DNA from: Planctomycetota bacterium
GTDB taxonomy: Bacteria; Planctomycetota; Phycisphaerae; Sedimentisphaerales; Anaerobacaceae
DNA length: 6,620 nt
Reading direction: 5' to 3'
Assembly (NCBI GenBank): GCA_020344865.1
Contig: CP070830.1
Coordinates: forward strand, 1,347,440 to 1,354,059
The notes under the pieces were generated by a model that was given only the letters and a program-made list of their open reading frames with translations, was not told where the DNA came from and did no database searches. Below, piece after piece: positions 1 through 5,500 of this stretch. The translations under genes and the position numbers were made by a program. Position 1 is the stretch's first letter. Each line of letters opens with the position of its first letter.

Positions 1-28
1 AATACGCGCAGCCTAACCTCGAAACCTC

Positions 29-74
29 CACCCGTGAGATTCTTTCCCATCTCACGGGTGTGCCTCGCCGGCAC
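29..74. other. Two adjacent stem-loops downstream of the GLUG gene
   Basis: A perfect 12-bp stem, CACCCGTGAGAT (29-40) with ATCTCACGGGTG (49-60) and an 8-nt loop, is followed at once by GTGCC/GGCAC (60-74, 5-nt loop). They lie about 100 nt past the GLUG stop codon. Neither strand has a T run after the long stem, so this is not a canonical intrinsic terminator, though it could stop or stabilise the 3' end of the transcript. The rest of 1-163 shows nothing else. Confidence 0.6.
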
Positions 75-163
75 GCTTGGGCTAATCCGCCACGCCGCTG
101 CTTAGCGTCAGAGAGTTGCCGTTAAAAAACCACCAAATCCGCAACTGCCCGACAGCAAAATCC

Positions 164-2974
164 TTATCGTAAACGCTTCACACGCCGATGCCGCCACTTG
201 TCGCTCTTCAGCTTGATTGTATCCGTCCCGTAGAACTCTACCCCGTCCGTAAACACCCCCTCAACCGTTACCGCAAGCTCCTTCTCTGCATCCCCTCCGA
301 GCGCCCCGCAGAACCCCGCCCTGTCAAACGCCGCCACTATTCCGTAGTTCCCGTCCCCTTCATCGACAACCTCAATCCACTCCGACTCCACCCCAACCGG
401 CTCGGCGCCCATAGGGCTGTTCACATCGACATCCTCAGGCAAATACCCTTCCGGCAAAACAATGTGCGCCTTCACCCACCTGCCCTTACTCTGACAATTC
501 AGCATCGCTGGCACAAAGTTCATCTCTAGCTCAACCGGACAAGCCTGCCACCATAATTTCGGATAATCCGGCAATGCGCACATCTGCCATATATCTTCCG
601 TCCCGTTTATCACCTCGCCTACAAAATCCCAACCCGCGTCCGTAAACGTACTCTCCGTCTGCATCTCCACCGTCGGCAACCCAATCCCCCCGTTGCTGCT
701 AAACTGACCACTCGTATTTACATCCCAGAAAGAACTTTTTACCGTCCCTCCAATGTCAAATCCAACCAGACCCCCGACATCATTTGCCCCTGTAACCACT
801 CCATGGGAATAACAGTCGAAAACCTCCCCCCAGTGTGCCCCGATCAATCCGCCAACTTTCTTTCCTCCAGTAACATCACCACCCGCATAACAGTTCCGAA
901 CTTCATCAGAATTATGTCCTACTAACCCACCGATACGCCATCCTGTTGCCAACACCGAACCGATTGCATAACTATCAGTGATTGGGCCAGCACTCCACGC
1001 TACAAGACCGCCAACGTTGGAATACCCTACAACATCGCCCGAACAGTAGCACGAAGAGATGTTACCTATATTGTTTGCCACAAGGCCCGCAACATTGTAT
1101 TTACCCTCCACGTCGCTAGTAGAATAGCATTCAGAAACAGAACCGCTACTATATGCAGCCAGGCCGCCTACTGCATCAGCTCCCCCAACTGTTCCAGACG
1201 AATAACACCCCAATATCTCTCCCCTATTGTATCCGACCAGCCCGCCCATATTGTCAAAGCTTGACCAGCCGGGATAATCTCCCATAACTGTGCAAGTTGA
1301 GTGACACTGCGAAATAACACTATAGTAAAGATTCTGTCCTGCCAAACCACCTACAGAATTATAACCACCAACATTGCCGGTCGAACTACAGTTGAAAAGA
1401 ACTGCACTGTTTACGATCCCCACCAACCCACCAACATTGTTCCGCCCCCTTACTCTTCCTCCCTGAACGAAACTATCTCTAATACTTCCTTTCGATAAAT
1501 AGCCAGCTAGCGCCCCGACGTTGTCTCCACTGCCCCCTTCGACATTAGGATCTACAAGTCCAAGATTCTTTATTTGAACGTTCGCACCAACAAGAGCACC
1601 AAATAGGCCTATGTAGCGTATTCGTGTCGACTTGTATGTAAAGCCTGAAATTTGGTGTCCGTTTCCATCAAACACACCTCGGAAAGCATTATCAAAATCA
1701 TACCCGATAATAGTAAAGGAGTCTCCGGTATAACCGCTCAAATCAATGTCTTCCATCAACCTGAAATACTTGTCCAAATCGCACGGGACCAGCCCAAGTG
1801 TTGAAAGTTCTTCTGCGGTATAAACTAAGTAAGGCTTCCCCTCCGTCCCCATGCCATCTAAGTAATCAGACAATCCTGTAGCAATGGGTGCACCCGGCAT
1901 GCTCTCCCACCAAAGATGTGGATAACCTACGCCATCATCAATTTTCCATAATTCGTCGCACCCCCATCCAATATAATTGTTTGCGTCTTGCATGTCTGTC
2001 GTTGTCCTTCCATATCCACCCCCACTATCCCTCTGACCACTTGTATTGATATCCCAATAAGAACCATAAACCGCACCCTCATATGTCTGACCAATGAGTC
2101 CACCTGCGCCGACATTTCCGGAAACGCTCCCCGTAGAATAGCACCTGGATACTATACCAGGCCAATTATATCCAACCAGCCCACCGACAATTTCGTTGCC
2201 GGAGACACTACTACTCGAATAGCAGTCCGAAACCTTACCATAATTGCGCCCAACGAGCCCGCCGACATATTCGTCTCCCGTGACAATCCCGCTTGCAAAG
2301 GACTGGGACACAATGTTCCCATTATATCCAACTAGCCCACCAACACTGTCGTCGCTACCTTCAACAGTCACAGTGGAATAACTTCTCGAAACTTCCGCGT
2401 ATGCGTTCCATCCTACAAGCCCGCCGACACCGTAACCATCACCCAAAACAGTTCCTCCCTCAATCCAGCAGTCACTTACCTCTCCACTACGCAGGTAGCC
2501 GACCAAGCTACCAACGTAATTACCGCTTCCTCCATCAACGTTAACATTAGTTAAACCAACCTCTCTTATTTCCCCGTTATTGCCATGTACCCCAATGTAT
2601 CCGAAGAGGCCCACATAATTCCTGCCTGCTGTGGCGCATGTGAAGTTCGAAATAACATGTCCATCACCATCAAAAATACCTGTGAAAGCCAACGCATTGA
2701 TCCCCGTCCCAATGATATTGAAACTTGTCCCTGTATATTCAGACAGGTCAATGTCCGCCATCAGCTTAAAATATGAGTCCCAGTAATTGGCATCCGCCCC
2801 AATAGCCTGCATGTCCTCCGCCGTCCGTATCTGGTACGGGTCATTAGCATCACCACTGCCCACCCATGGCGCACCCAGCGAAGCTGAGCTAAACGCGCAC
2901 ACTACAACCACCCCAAAAACAACGACCCGGCCGAAATCCAATCTTCCCTGCACGCTGTCCTCCATACGCCTCAT
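164..2974 (-). CDS. Secreted GLUG-repeat protein with two tandem GLUG arrays and a C-terminal beta domain
   Basis: Predicted exported, 936 aa from the ATG at 2974; an equally plausible ATG lies at 2965. An open frame continues upstream to a TTG at 3136, but that stretch overlaps a TATAAT box and a heptamer repeat and would bury the signal peptide, so I reject it. In this numbering a signal peptide with hydrophobic core FGRVVVFGVVVVCAF ends near residue 31-35. Two halves follow, each opening with a similar module (GSGDANDPYQI…DIDLSEYTG…FDGDGH near 39-106, and GTEGKPYLVYTAEE…DIDLSGYTG…FDGNGH near 376-440). Each then carries GLUG units (VGGLVGYN…CYSTG.V.G), about six in the first half and ten in the second, and closes with a YWDINTSGQ or FWDVNTSGQ motif. 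Residues ~811-927 form a separate domain (SKGRWVKAHIVLPEGY, FDRAGF, DTIKL). GLUG arrays are expected to form beta-solenoids on surface or adhesive proteins; the specific role is unknown. The protein ends in a basic tail after DTIKL. Confidence 0.88.
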   Translation of the reverse strand: MRRMEDSVQGRLDFGRVVVFGVVVVCAFSSASLGAPWVGSGDANDPYQIRTAEDMQAIGADANYWDSYFKLMADIDLSEYTGTSFNIIGTGINALAFTGIFDGDGHVISNFTCATAGRNYVGLFGYIGVHGNNGEIREVGLTNVNVDGGSGNYVGSLVGYLRSGEVSDCWIEGGTVLGDGYGVGGLVGWNAYAEVSRSYSTVTVEGSDDSVGGLVGYNGNIVSQSFASGIVTGDEYVGGLVGRNYGKVSDCYSSSSVSGNEIVGGLVGYNWPGIVSRCYSTGSVSGNVGAGGLIGQTYEGAVYGSYWDINTSGQRDSGGGYGRTTTDMQDANNYIGWGCDELWKIDDGVGYPHLWWESMPGAPIATGLSDYLDGMGTEGKPYLVYTAEELSTLGLVPCDLDKYFRLMEDIDLSGYTGDSFTIIGYDFDNAFRGVFDGNGHQISGFTYKSTRIRYIGLFGALVGANVQIKNLGLVDPNVEGGSGDNVGALAGYLSKGSIRDSFVQGGRVRGRNNVGGLVGIVNSAVLFNCSSTGNVGGYNSVGGLAGQNLYYSVISQCHSTCTVMGDYPGWSSFDNMGGLVGYNRGEILGCYSSGTVGGADAVGGLAAYSSGSVSECYSTSDVEGKYNVAGLVANNIGNISSCYCSGDVVGYSNVGGLVAWSAGPITDSYAIGSVLATGWRIGGLVGHNSDEVRNCYAGGDVTGGKKVGGLIGAHWGEVFDCYSHGVVTGANDVGGLVGFDIGGTVKSSFWDVNTSGQFSSNGGIGLPTVEMQTESTFTDAGWDFVGEVINGTEDIWQMCALPDYPKLWWQACPVELEMNFVPAMLNCQSKGRWVKAHIVLPEGYLPEDVDVNSPMGAEPVGVESEWIEVVDEGDGNYGIVAAFDRAGFCGALGGDAEKELAVTVEGVFTDGVEFYGTDTIKLKSDKWRHRRVKRLR

Positions 2975-2990
2975 TCCCTCTACCCTTAGG
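2963..2990 (-). promoter_or_regulatory. Translation start region of the GLUG gene, two alternative ATGs
   Basis: On the minus strand the order is CCTAAGGGTAGAGGGA, then ATG (2974), AGGCGT, then ATG (2965). For the first ATG the purine stretch AAGGG is 8 nt away, with GAGGG almost touching the start. For the second, GAGGG lies 10 nt away. I chose the first because it adds MRR, giving the signal peptide a more positive n-region. The choice is worth only three residues. Confidence 0.5.
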
Positions 2991-3046
2991 GTGTTAAAAT
3001 TATTTCCCGCATTCCGCTTCAGACCCCTTATCTCACCGAAGCCTTC

Positions 3047-3081
3047 TACGAAACACGATTCACCATCCACGATCCACTCTT
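3047..3081. repeat. Degenerate heptanucleotide repeat, five units
   Basis: Five consecutive 7-bp units in one register on the plus strand: TACGAAA, CACGATT, CACCATC, CACGATC and CACTCTT, with consensus CACGATC/T. The block lies in the presumed 5' leader of the GLUG gene, upstream of its ATG. It helps explain why the reading frame upstream of 2974 is open without being convincingly protein-coding. Confidence 0.6.
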
Positions 3082-3124
3082 TAACTTCCACCCATCCCTG
3101 AGCCTCTTTTCCAGCTTTCGCCCC

Positions 3125-3153
3125 ATTATACCCCAATAAGTAATTGACTACAA
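3125..3153 (-). promoter_or_regulatory. Candidate sigma70-type promoter for the GLUG gene
   Basis: A perfect TATAAT lies at 3130-3125 on the minus strand. A weak TTGTAG (three of six matches to TTGACA) lies 17 bp upstream at 3153-3148. A transcript would begin near 3118 and have a leader of about 145 nt before the ATG at 2974. The -10 match is strong but the -35 is poor, and AT-rich intergenic DNA produces such hexamers by chance. Confidence 0.45.
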
Positions 3154-3470
3154 CTCTTTTCGCTAAACATTATCTATTATTTTCTTACTCTGCGAAATCC
3201 GTGTCTAATCTCTGTTTCAGTCAGCTTCACAATGGGTGCCGGCCGTCCGGCCCCGCGGAAGATGGCAGTAGGTTTACGCAGATGCCCGCATCGAGAAAAC
3301 CTCTGCCAAGAACGCCAAGCTGACTGAGCATCCTGTTATCCTGTCTCAAAACACTCGTGAAATCCGCGATTAAACTACCCGAAACCAAACCAATAATCAA
3401 CACAAAAAACCCAAAAAAATCCTAAACTATCACCCCACATGCCCAAAAACCGCCGGTTGTCGCCGTGTGC
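3154..3470. other. Non-coding spacer made of intergenic repeat-like fragments
   Basis: No credible gene is seen here. The minus strand reads as fragments that resemble phrases recurring between genes of planctomycetes and several other environmental phyla: ATTAGACACGGATTTCGC at 3208-3191, GACAGGATAACAGGATG at 3345-3329, and GCGGATTTCACGAGTG further right. A perfect 10-bp inverted repeat, CAGTCAGCTT, pairs 3218-3227 with 3317-3326 across 89 bp. A small GC hairpin (GCCGG/CCGGC, 3238-3251) lies between the arms. The resemblance to recurring intergenic repeats is from memory and needs a search. Confidence 0.45.
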
Positions 3471-3505
3471 AAAAAAAAGATGGTGCGCCAAATTACGCAC
3501 CATCT
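3471..3505 (-). terminator. Intrinsic terminator of the exported-protein gene
   Basis: A perfect 10-bp stem pairs 3478-3487 with 3496-3505 (AGATGGTGCG/CGCACCATCT) around an 8-nt loop. On the minus strand the stem is followed directly by an uninterrupted T run (3478-3471). It begins about 35 nt past the TAG stop of the exported-protein gene. There is no T run on the plus-strand side, so it acts in one direction and separates this gene from the GLUG gene. Confidence 0.92.
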
Positions 3506-3539
3506 CTCAACTCCTTCGAAAAACCCGCCGGAAAAAATC

Positions 3540-4637
3540 CTACTCCTCACCGCCTCCGCCGGGACCTCCACCGCCCCTTCTGGGAACAAGGGTAACGTCA
3601 ATGTACGTCAGGTTGTTCACGTAATCAATCACTGCCTCGCCGCCGCCGGTTGTGTTGTGATTCTCGCTGCCGGCGTTCGGGTCTTCCTCGGAAAGCAAAA
3701 TCTGAGTAACCGCAGCGTCGAACTCCGTGTTAAGCGTAATCTCCGGATTGCTGTCGTCAAGACTGAACGTGATTCGGTAGTGCCCCGGACCGTCCGCCTG
3801 CTTACGCGTGTTCCAGTTGTAACCGTAGATTACCTTGCCCTTGACATTCACCTCCGATGAGTACGAAGCATAGTCCTGCCCTTCGCTCGGCACCCACACA
3901 ACGCTGTTAAGATAAGTTGCGCCGATGCCGTCGCCATCCCAATGGTTTACGTCCCAAACCAGACCAAGTTCCTCATTCGGAATGGGCGCGTGGTTTACGT
4001 CATAAGGATATACCAGAAGCTCCTGGATGGTAAGACGGGCACAACCGCTGTATACCGTCGCAAGGTCGCTCTGATATGTAGCCAATGTCGTACCCCATAT
4101 CTCAGTCGTACCAAGGCCTTCCAGCCATATCATCTCGTAACCCGTCATCGGCGCCGCCGAGATGTCCTGATATAAAACCGTCTCTGTGCGGATTATCGCC
4201 TTGTCCGTCCAGTCCTTGGCCTCAAGGTTGTCGCCCCAGTCAATCAGGCTGACCTTAAGCACAGGGTCCGTCCCCGGAATCAGCGTCAGGCTCTCGGCCT
4301 GCCAGTCGTTGTTCGGGTCCCGCTGAGGATATACCTTCACCGCGTCAACTCCCTCAGGAGGACAATTGGCCTGGTCCACTGGATTGCATACCATTTCCAC
4401 CACATTGCCGTCAATTACCTCGTACCAGACATACCAGAAATCACCCACACAGCTCGGCTCACCTAAGGTGCCGCGAAGCGGCTTGTTCACATCGTCCGAC
4501 CATATCACCGGCAGCGATAGATTGTTACCGCTGTCCTCTGGTTCCTCTTCTTCGCCGACCGCCGGCTGAATGCACAAAACACTCAAAAGCATCCCAAAAA
4601 CCAGCAGCCATACTACTTCTCTTTTGTTCTCGTTCAT
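3540..4637 (-). CDS. Exported protein of unknown function with a Gly-rich C-terminus
   Basis: 365 aa from the ATG at 4637, which sits 6 nt after a strong GAAGGAG; the GTG directly upstream (4640) is in frame but too close to it. Residues 1-28 form a signal peptide: NENKRE, then the hydrophobic core VVWLLVFGMLLSVLCI, then PAVG as the likely cleavage region. The mature chain begins with an acidic patch (EEEEPED), followed by GNNLSLPVIWSDDV near 38-50. It is rich in Trp, Tyr, Asp and beta-strand-like segments and carries cysteines at 63, 84, 92 and 199 that could form disulfides. The last dozen residues are RRGGGGPGGGGEE. No catalytic motif, membrane anchor, sorting signal or domain family is recognised; I vaguely recall similar NNLSLPVIW-type secreted proteins in anaerobic bacteria but cannot name a family. 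It is monocistronic, with its own promoter, a long leader and a terminator. Confidence 0.85.
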   Translation of the reverse strand: MNENKREVVWLLVFGMLLSVLCIQPAVGEEEEPEDSGNNLSLPVIWSDDVNKPLRGTLGEPSCVGDFWYVWYEVIDGNVVEMVCNPVDQANCPPEGVDAVKVYPQRDPNNDWQAESLTLIPGTDPVLKVSLIDWGDNLEAKDWTDKAIIRTETVLYQDISAAPMTGYEMIWLEGLGTTEIWGTTLATYQSDLATVYSGCARLTIQELLVYPYDVNHAPIPNEELGLVWDVNHWDGDGIGATYLNSVVWVPSEGQDYASYSSEVNVKGKVIYGYNWNTRKQADGPGHYRITFSLDDSNPEITLNTEFDAAVTQILLSEEDPNAGSENHNTTGGGEAVIDYVNNLTYIDVTLVPRRGGGGPGGGGEE

Positions 4638-4643
4638 CACATT

Positions 4644-4650
4644 CTCCTTC
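4644..4650 (-). promoter_or_regulatory. Ribosome binding site that fixes the start of the exported-protein gene
   Basis: GAAGGAG on the minus strand, followed by AATGTG and then ATG. The 6-nt gap to the ATG at 4637 is optimal, whereas the GTG at 4640 would be only 3 nt away. Confidence 0.8.
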
Positions 4651-4671
4651 TGTTCGTTTCTTTCCTGTTCC

Positions 4672-4690
4672 GCTGCGGACCGCCCGCAGC
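4672..4690 (-). other. Stem-loop close to the ribosome binding site
   Basis: A perfect 7-bp GC stem (GCTGCGG/CCGCAGC, loop of 5) ends 22 nt before the GAAGGAG of the exported-protein gene, within its leader. No T run follows, so it is not an intrinsic terminator. It could shape access to the start or stabilise the mRNA. Confidence 0.5.
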
Positions 4691-4724
4691 AATAAAAAGT
4701 ATTTGTCAGTCCCTTGTCTTCCCG

Positions 4725-4757
4725 TCAGTCCTTTTGCCTACTGCTGCGTTGTCCCAT
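4725..4757 (-). CDS. Possible 10-residue leader peptide
   Basis: A reading frame MGQRSSRQKD ending in TGA starts at an ATG 7 nt after AAAGGAG (4771-4765), a very good ribosome binding site. An in-frame ATG two codons earlier (4763) is too close to that site. It lies within the leader of the exported-protein gene, about 90 nt upstream of its ATG. The initiation region resembles that of the main gene, with GGAGAATG in both. The evidence is only the ribosome site and position; a 10-codon frame easily arises by chance. The peptide is basic and polar, with no run of one amino acid that would suggest classical attenuation. Confidence 0.22.
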   Translation of the reverse strand: MGQRSSRQKD

Positions 4758-5004
4758 TGGCATTCTCCTTTCCGGCGCATACGCCACTGACTTCAGCGCC
4801 CCCCGCACTGCGTCACCTGCCGGGATGGGCGCACCACCTCCCGCAGGAAACCTGCTATATCTCCTTGTACAAAAATATTACGGCTCTCTGGGCTAGACTA
4901 TCGTCGCCCCCTTATGGGCATGGTCTTTACTTAAGAGGACTTGATTACAGACCTTTACCTCATCCAAAATACGTCCGTCCTAATCCTCTTTGGTAAGAAA
5001 ACGC

Positions 5005-5033
5005 AACATAACCGCACCCCTGATATCTGTCAA
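5005..5033 (-). promoter_or_regulatory. Strong sigma70-type promoter with upstream T tract
   Basis: On the minus strand a perfect TTGACA (5033-5028) is followed after exactly 17 bp by TATGTT (5010-5005), four of six matches to TATAAT. Immediately upstream lie two T runs (5054-5035 region, broken by single bases), resembling an UP element. Transcription would start near 4998 and read into the exported-protein gene. This is the best promoter in the window. Confidence 0.8.
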
Positions 5034-5088
5034 GAAAAAAATAAAAAAAAATTCGTGTATACCTGTGCCCAGGGTATCCTCCCCCGGC

Positions 5089-5130
5089 CGACACACGATG
5101 GACGAAGGACGCACGACGTGGGCCGACCAG
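5089..5130. repeat. Degenerate heptanucleotide repeat, six units
   Basis: Six 7-bp units on the plus strand, each beginning with CG: CGACACA, CGATGGA, CGAAGGA, CGCACGA, CGTGGGC and CGACCAG. The phase is constant while positions 3-7 drift. It lies in the non-coding region upstream of the strong promoter. Confidence 0.6.
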
Positions 5131-5170
5131 AGCAGTCTCCTCTGCGGTCAAACCCCATCTTCCCCAGATT

Positions 5171-5247
5171 ACCACTCGCCACTCACCACTCAACTCCCCG
5201 GTGTCTTGTGTCTATTGTCTGGAGTCTTACTGACCCCCGACCCCGGA
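5171..5247. repeat. Degenerate heptanucleotide repeat, eleven units in register
   Basis: Eleven consecutive 7-bp units without a phase break. Units 1-3 are ACCACTC, GCCACTC and ACCACTC. Units 5-8 end in GTC (for example TTGTGTC, TATTGTC). Units 10-11 are CCCCCGA and CCCCGGA. The motif changes along the block but the 7-bp spacing holds. Heptameric short tandem repeats are established in cyanobacteria; a similar class here is inference. Confidence 0.7.
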
Positions 5248-5251
5248 CCCC

Positions 5252-5277
5252 GACAAATTTTTCCCAAAAAATTTGTC
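5252..5277. repeat. A/T-rich perfect palindrome
   Basis: An 11-bp stem, GACAAATTTTT (5252-5262), pairs with its complement at 5267-5277 around CCCA. On the plus strand it is followed by TTTCTT, but no plus-strand gene precedes it. On the minus strand a G-rich run follows, so it is not a convincing terminator in either direction. Confidence 0.75.
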
Positions 5278-5280
5278 TTT

Positions 5281-5375
5281 CTTCAAAACTTTTAGCATTC
5301 CTTCAAAACTTCGCGCCCTGTTTTTTGTAAGTTTCACCTAATCTTTTGTAAATTTTCAAACGTTTTCACACGTTT
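5281..5375. repeat. Helically spaced short direct repeats and A/T tracts
   Basis: CTTCAAAACTT occurs exactly twice, at 5281-5291 and 5301-5311 (20 bp apart). TTTTGTAA occurs at 5323-5330 and 5344-5351 (21 bp apart). ACGTTTTCAC at 5360-5369 recurs at 5432-5441. The short A and T tracts recur at roughly 10- to 20-bp spacing, which could give curved DNA. No gene is present. Confidence 0.5.
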
Positions 5376-5377
5376 CC

Positions 5378-5419
5378 AGCCACCCCACCCCAATTTTTCG
5401 CCCAAAAACAAGGGTGGCT
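5378..5419. repeat. Inverted repeat enclosing an A/T stem module
   Basis: AGCCACCC (5378-5385) pairs with GGGTGGCT (5412-5419), an 8-bp perfect stem. The enclosed segment has its own TTTTT/AAAAA pairing (5394-5398 with 5404-5408), so a longer cruciform or RNA hairpin is possible. Confidence 0.55.
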
Positions 5420-5442
5420 ATCCGGAATTTCACGTTTTCACC

Positions 5443-5465
5443 CTCATTTTTGCTTCAAAAATGAG
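5443..5465. repeat. Perfect 10-bp palindrome with a 3-nt loop
   Basis: CTCATTTTTG (5443-5452), loop CTT, then CAAAAATGAG (5456-5465). No T tract follows in either direction. It is one of several consecutive palindromes downstream of the phosphotransferase gene. Confidence 0.75.
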
Positions 5466-5467
5466 CG

Positions 5468-5482
5468 TGCTCGTATCGAGCA
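5468..5482. repeat. Perfect 6-bp palindrome with a 3-nt loop
   Basis: TGCTCG (5468-5473), loop TAT, CGAGCA (5477-5482). It starts only 3 bp after the preceding palindrome, so the two would form adjacent hairpins. Confidence 0.6.
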
Positions 5483-5500
5483 TCAAGCCCATTTTCCCCC

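Larger units (their letters stand above)
4638..4998 (-). promoter_or_regulatory. Long structured 5' leader of the exported-protein gene
   Basis: From the predicted start near 4998 to the ATG there are about 360 nt with no long reading frame on the minus strand, rich in local stem-loops. These include GCAGG/CCTGC with a triloop (4843-4855), a GCGCCC…GGGCGC pairing across 4792-4832, GGCG/CGCC around a tetraloop near 4775-4786, and GCTGCGG/CCGCAGC with a 5-nt loop (4672-4690) just ahead of the ribosome binding site. An 8-bp direct repeat, GTCAGTCC on the plus strand, occurs at 4705-4712 and 4724-4731. I do not recognise a known riboswitch class. Its length and structure make cis-regulation possible; that is inference. 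Confidence 0.45.

Noticed and set aside
188..2776. Several 60-115-codon plus-strand frames opposite the GLUG gene
   Set aside because: They are antisense to a clear coding region, and their proteins are low-complexity mirrors of the GLUG repeats.
2975..3136. N-terminal extension of the GLUG protein from a TTG start
   Set aside because: It overlaps a perfect TATAAT and a heptamer block, has no ribosome site that I can see, and would put 54 residues before the signal peptide.
3144..3176. Plus-strand promoter with TTGACT
   Set aside because: No good -10 at 16-18 bp, and no plus-strand gene downstream.
3465..3860. 131-codon plus-strand frame
   Set aside because: It begins inside the terminator of the minus-strand gene and runs antisense to its well-supported coding sequence.
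4570..4582. Lipobox at Cys22 of the exported protein (SVLC)
   Set aside because: Leu at -1 does not fit the lipobox, and a signal peptidase I site (AVG) follows closely.
4725..4775. Cyclic-di-GMP (GEMM) riboswitch, because of TGGGACAACGCAGC
   Set aside because: Only this fragment is similar; the conserved GCAAACC and tetraloop-receptor parts are missing.
5037..5077. Minus-strand terminator from the ATACC/GGTAT stem and the long T tract
   Set aside because: The stem is short and weak, and seven bases separate it from the T run, which is better explained as the promoter's upstream tract.
4960..5193. 77-codon minus-strand frame
   Set aside because: It spans the strong promoter, the T tract and a heptamer block; its composition follows these repeats and it lacks a domain or ribosome site.
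4703..5330. Overlapping plus-strand frames of 60-129 codons in the spacer
   Set aside because: They cover leader hairpins, the promoter and repeats; no ribosome site or recognisable protein character.
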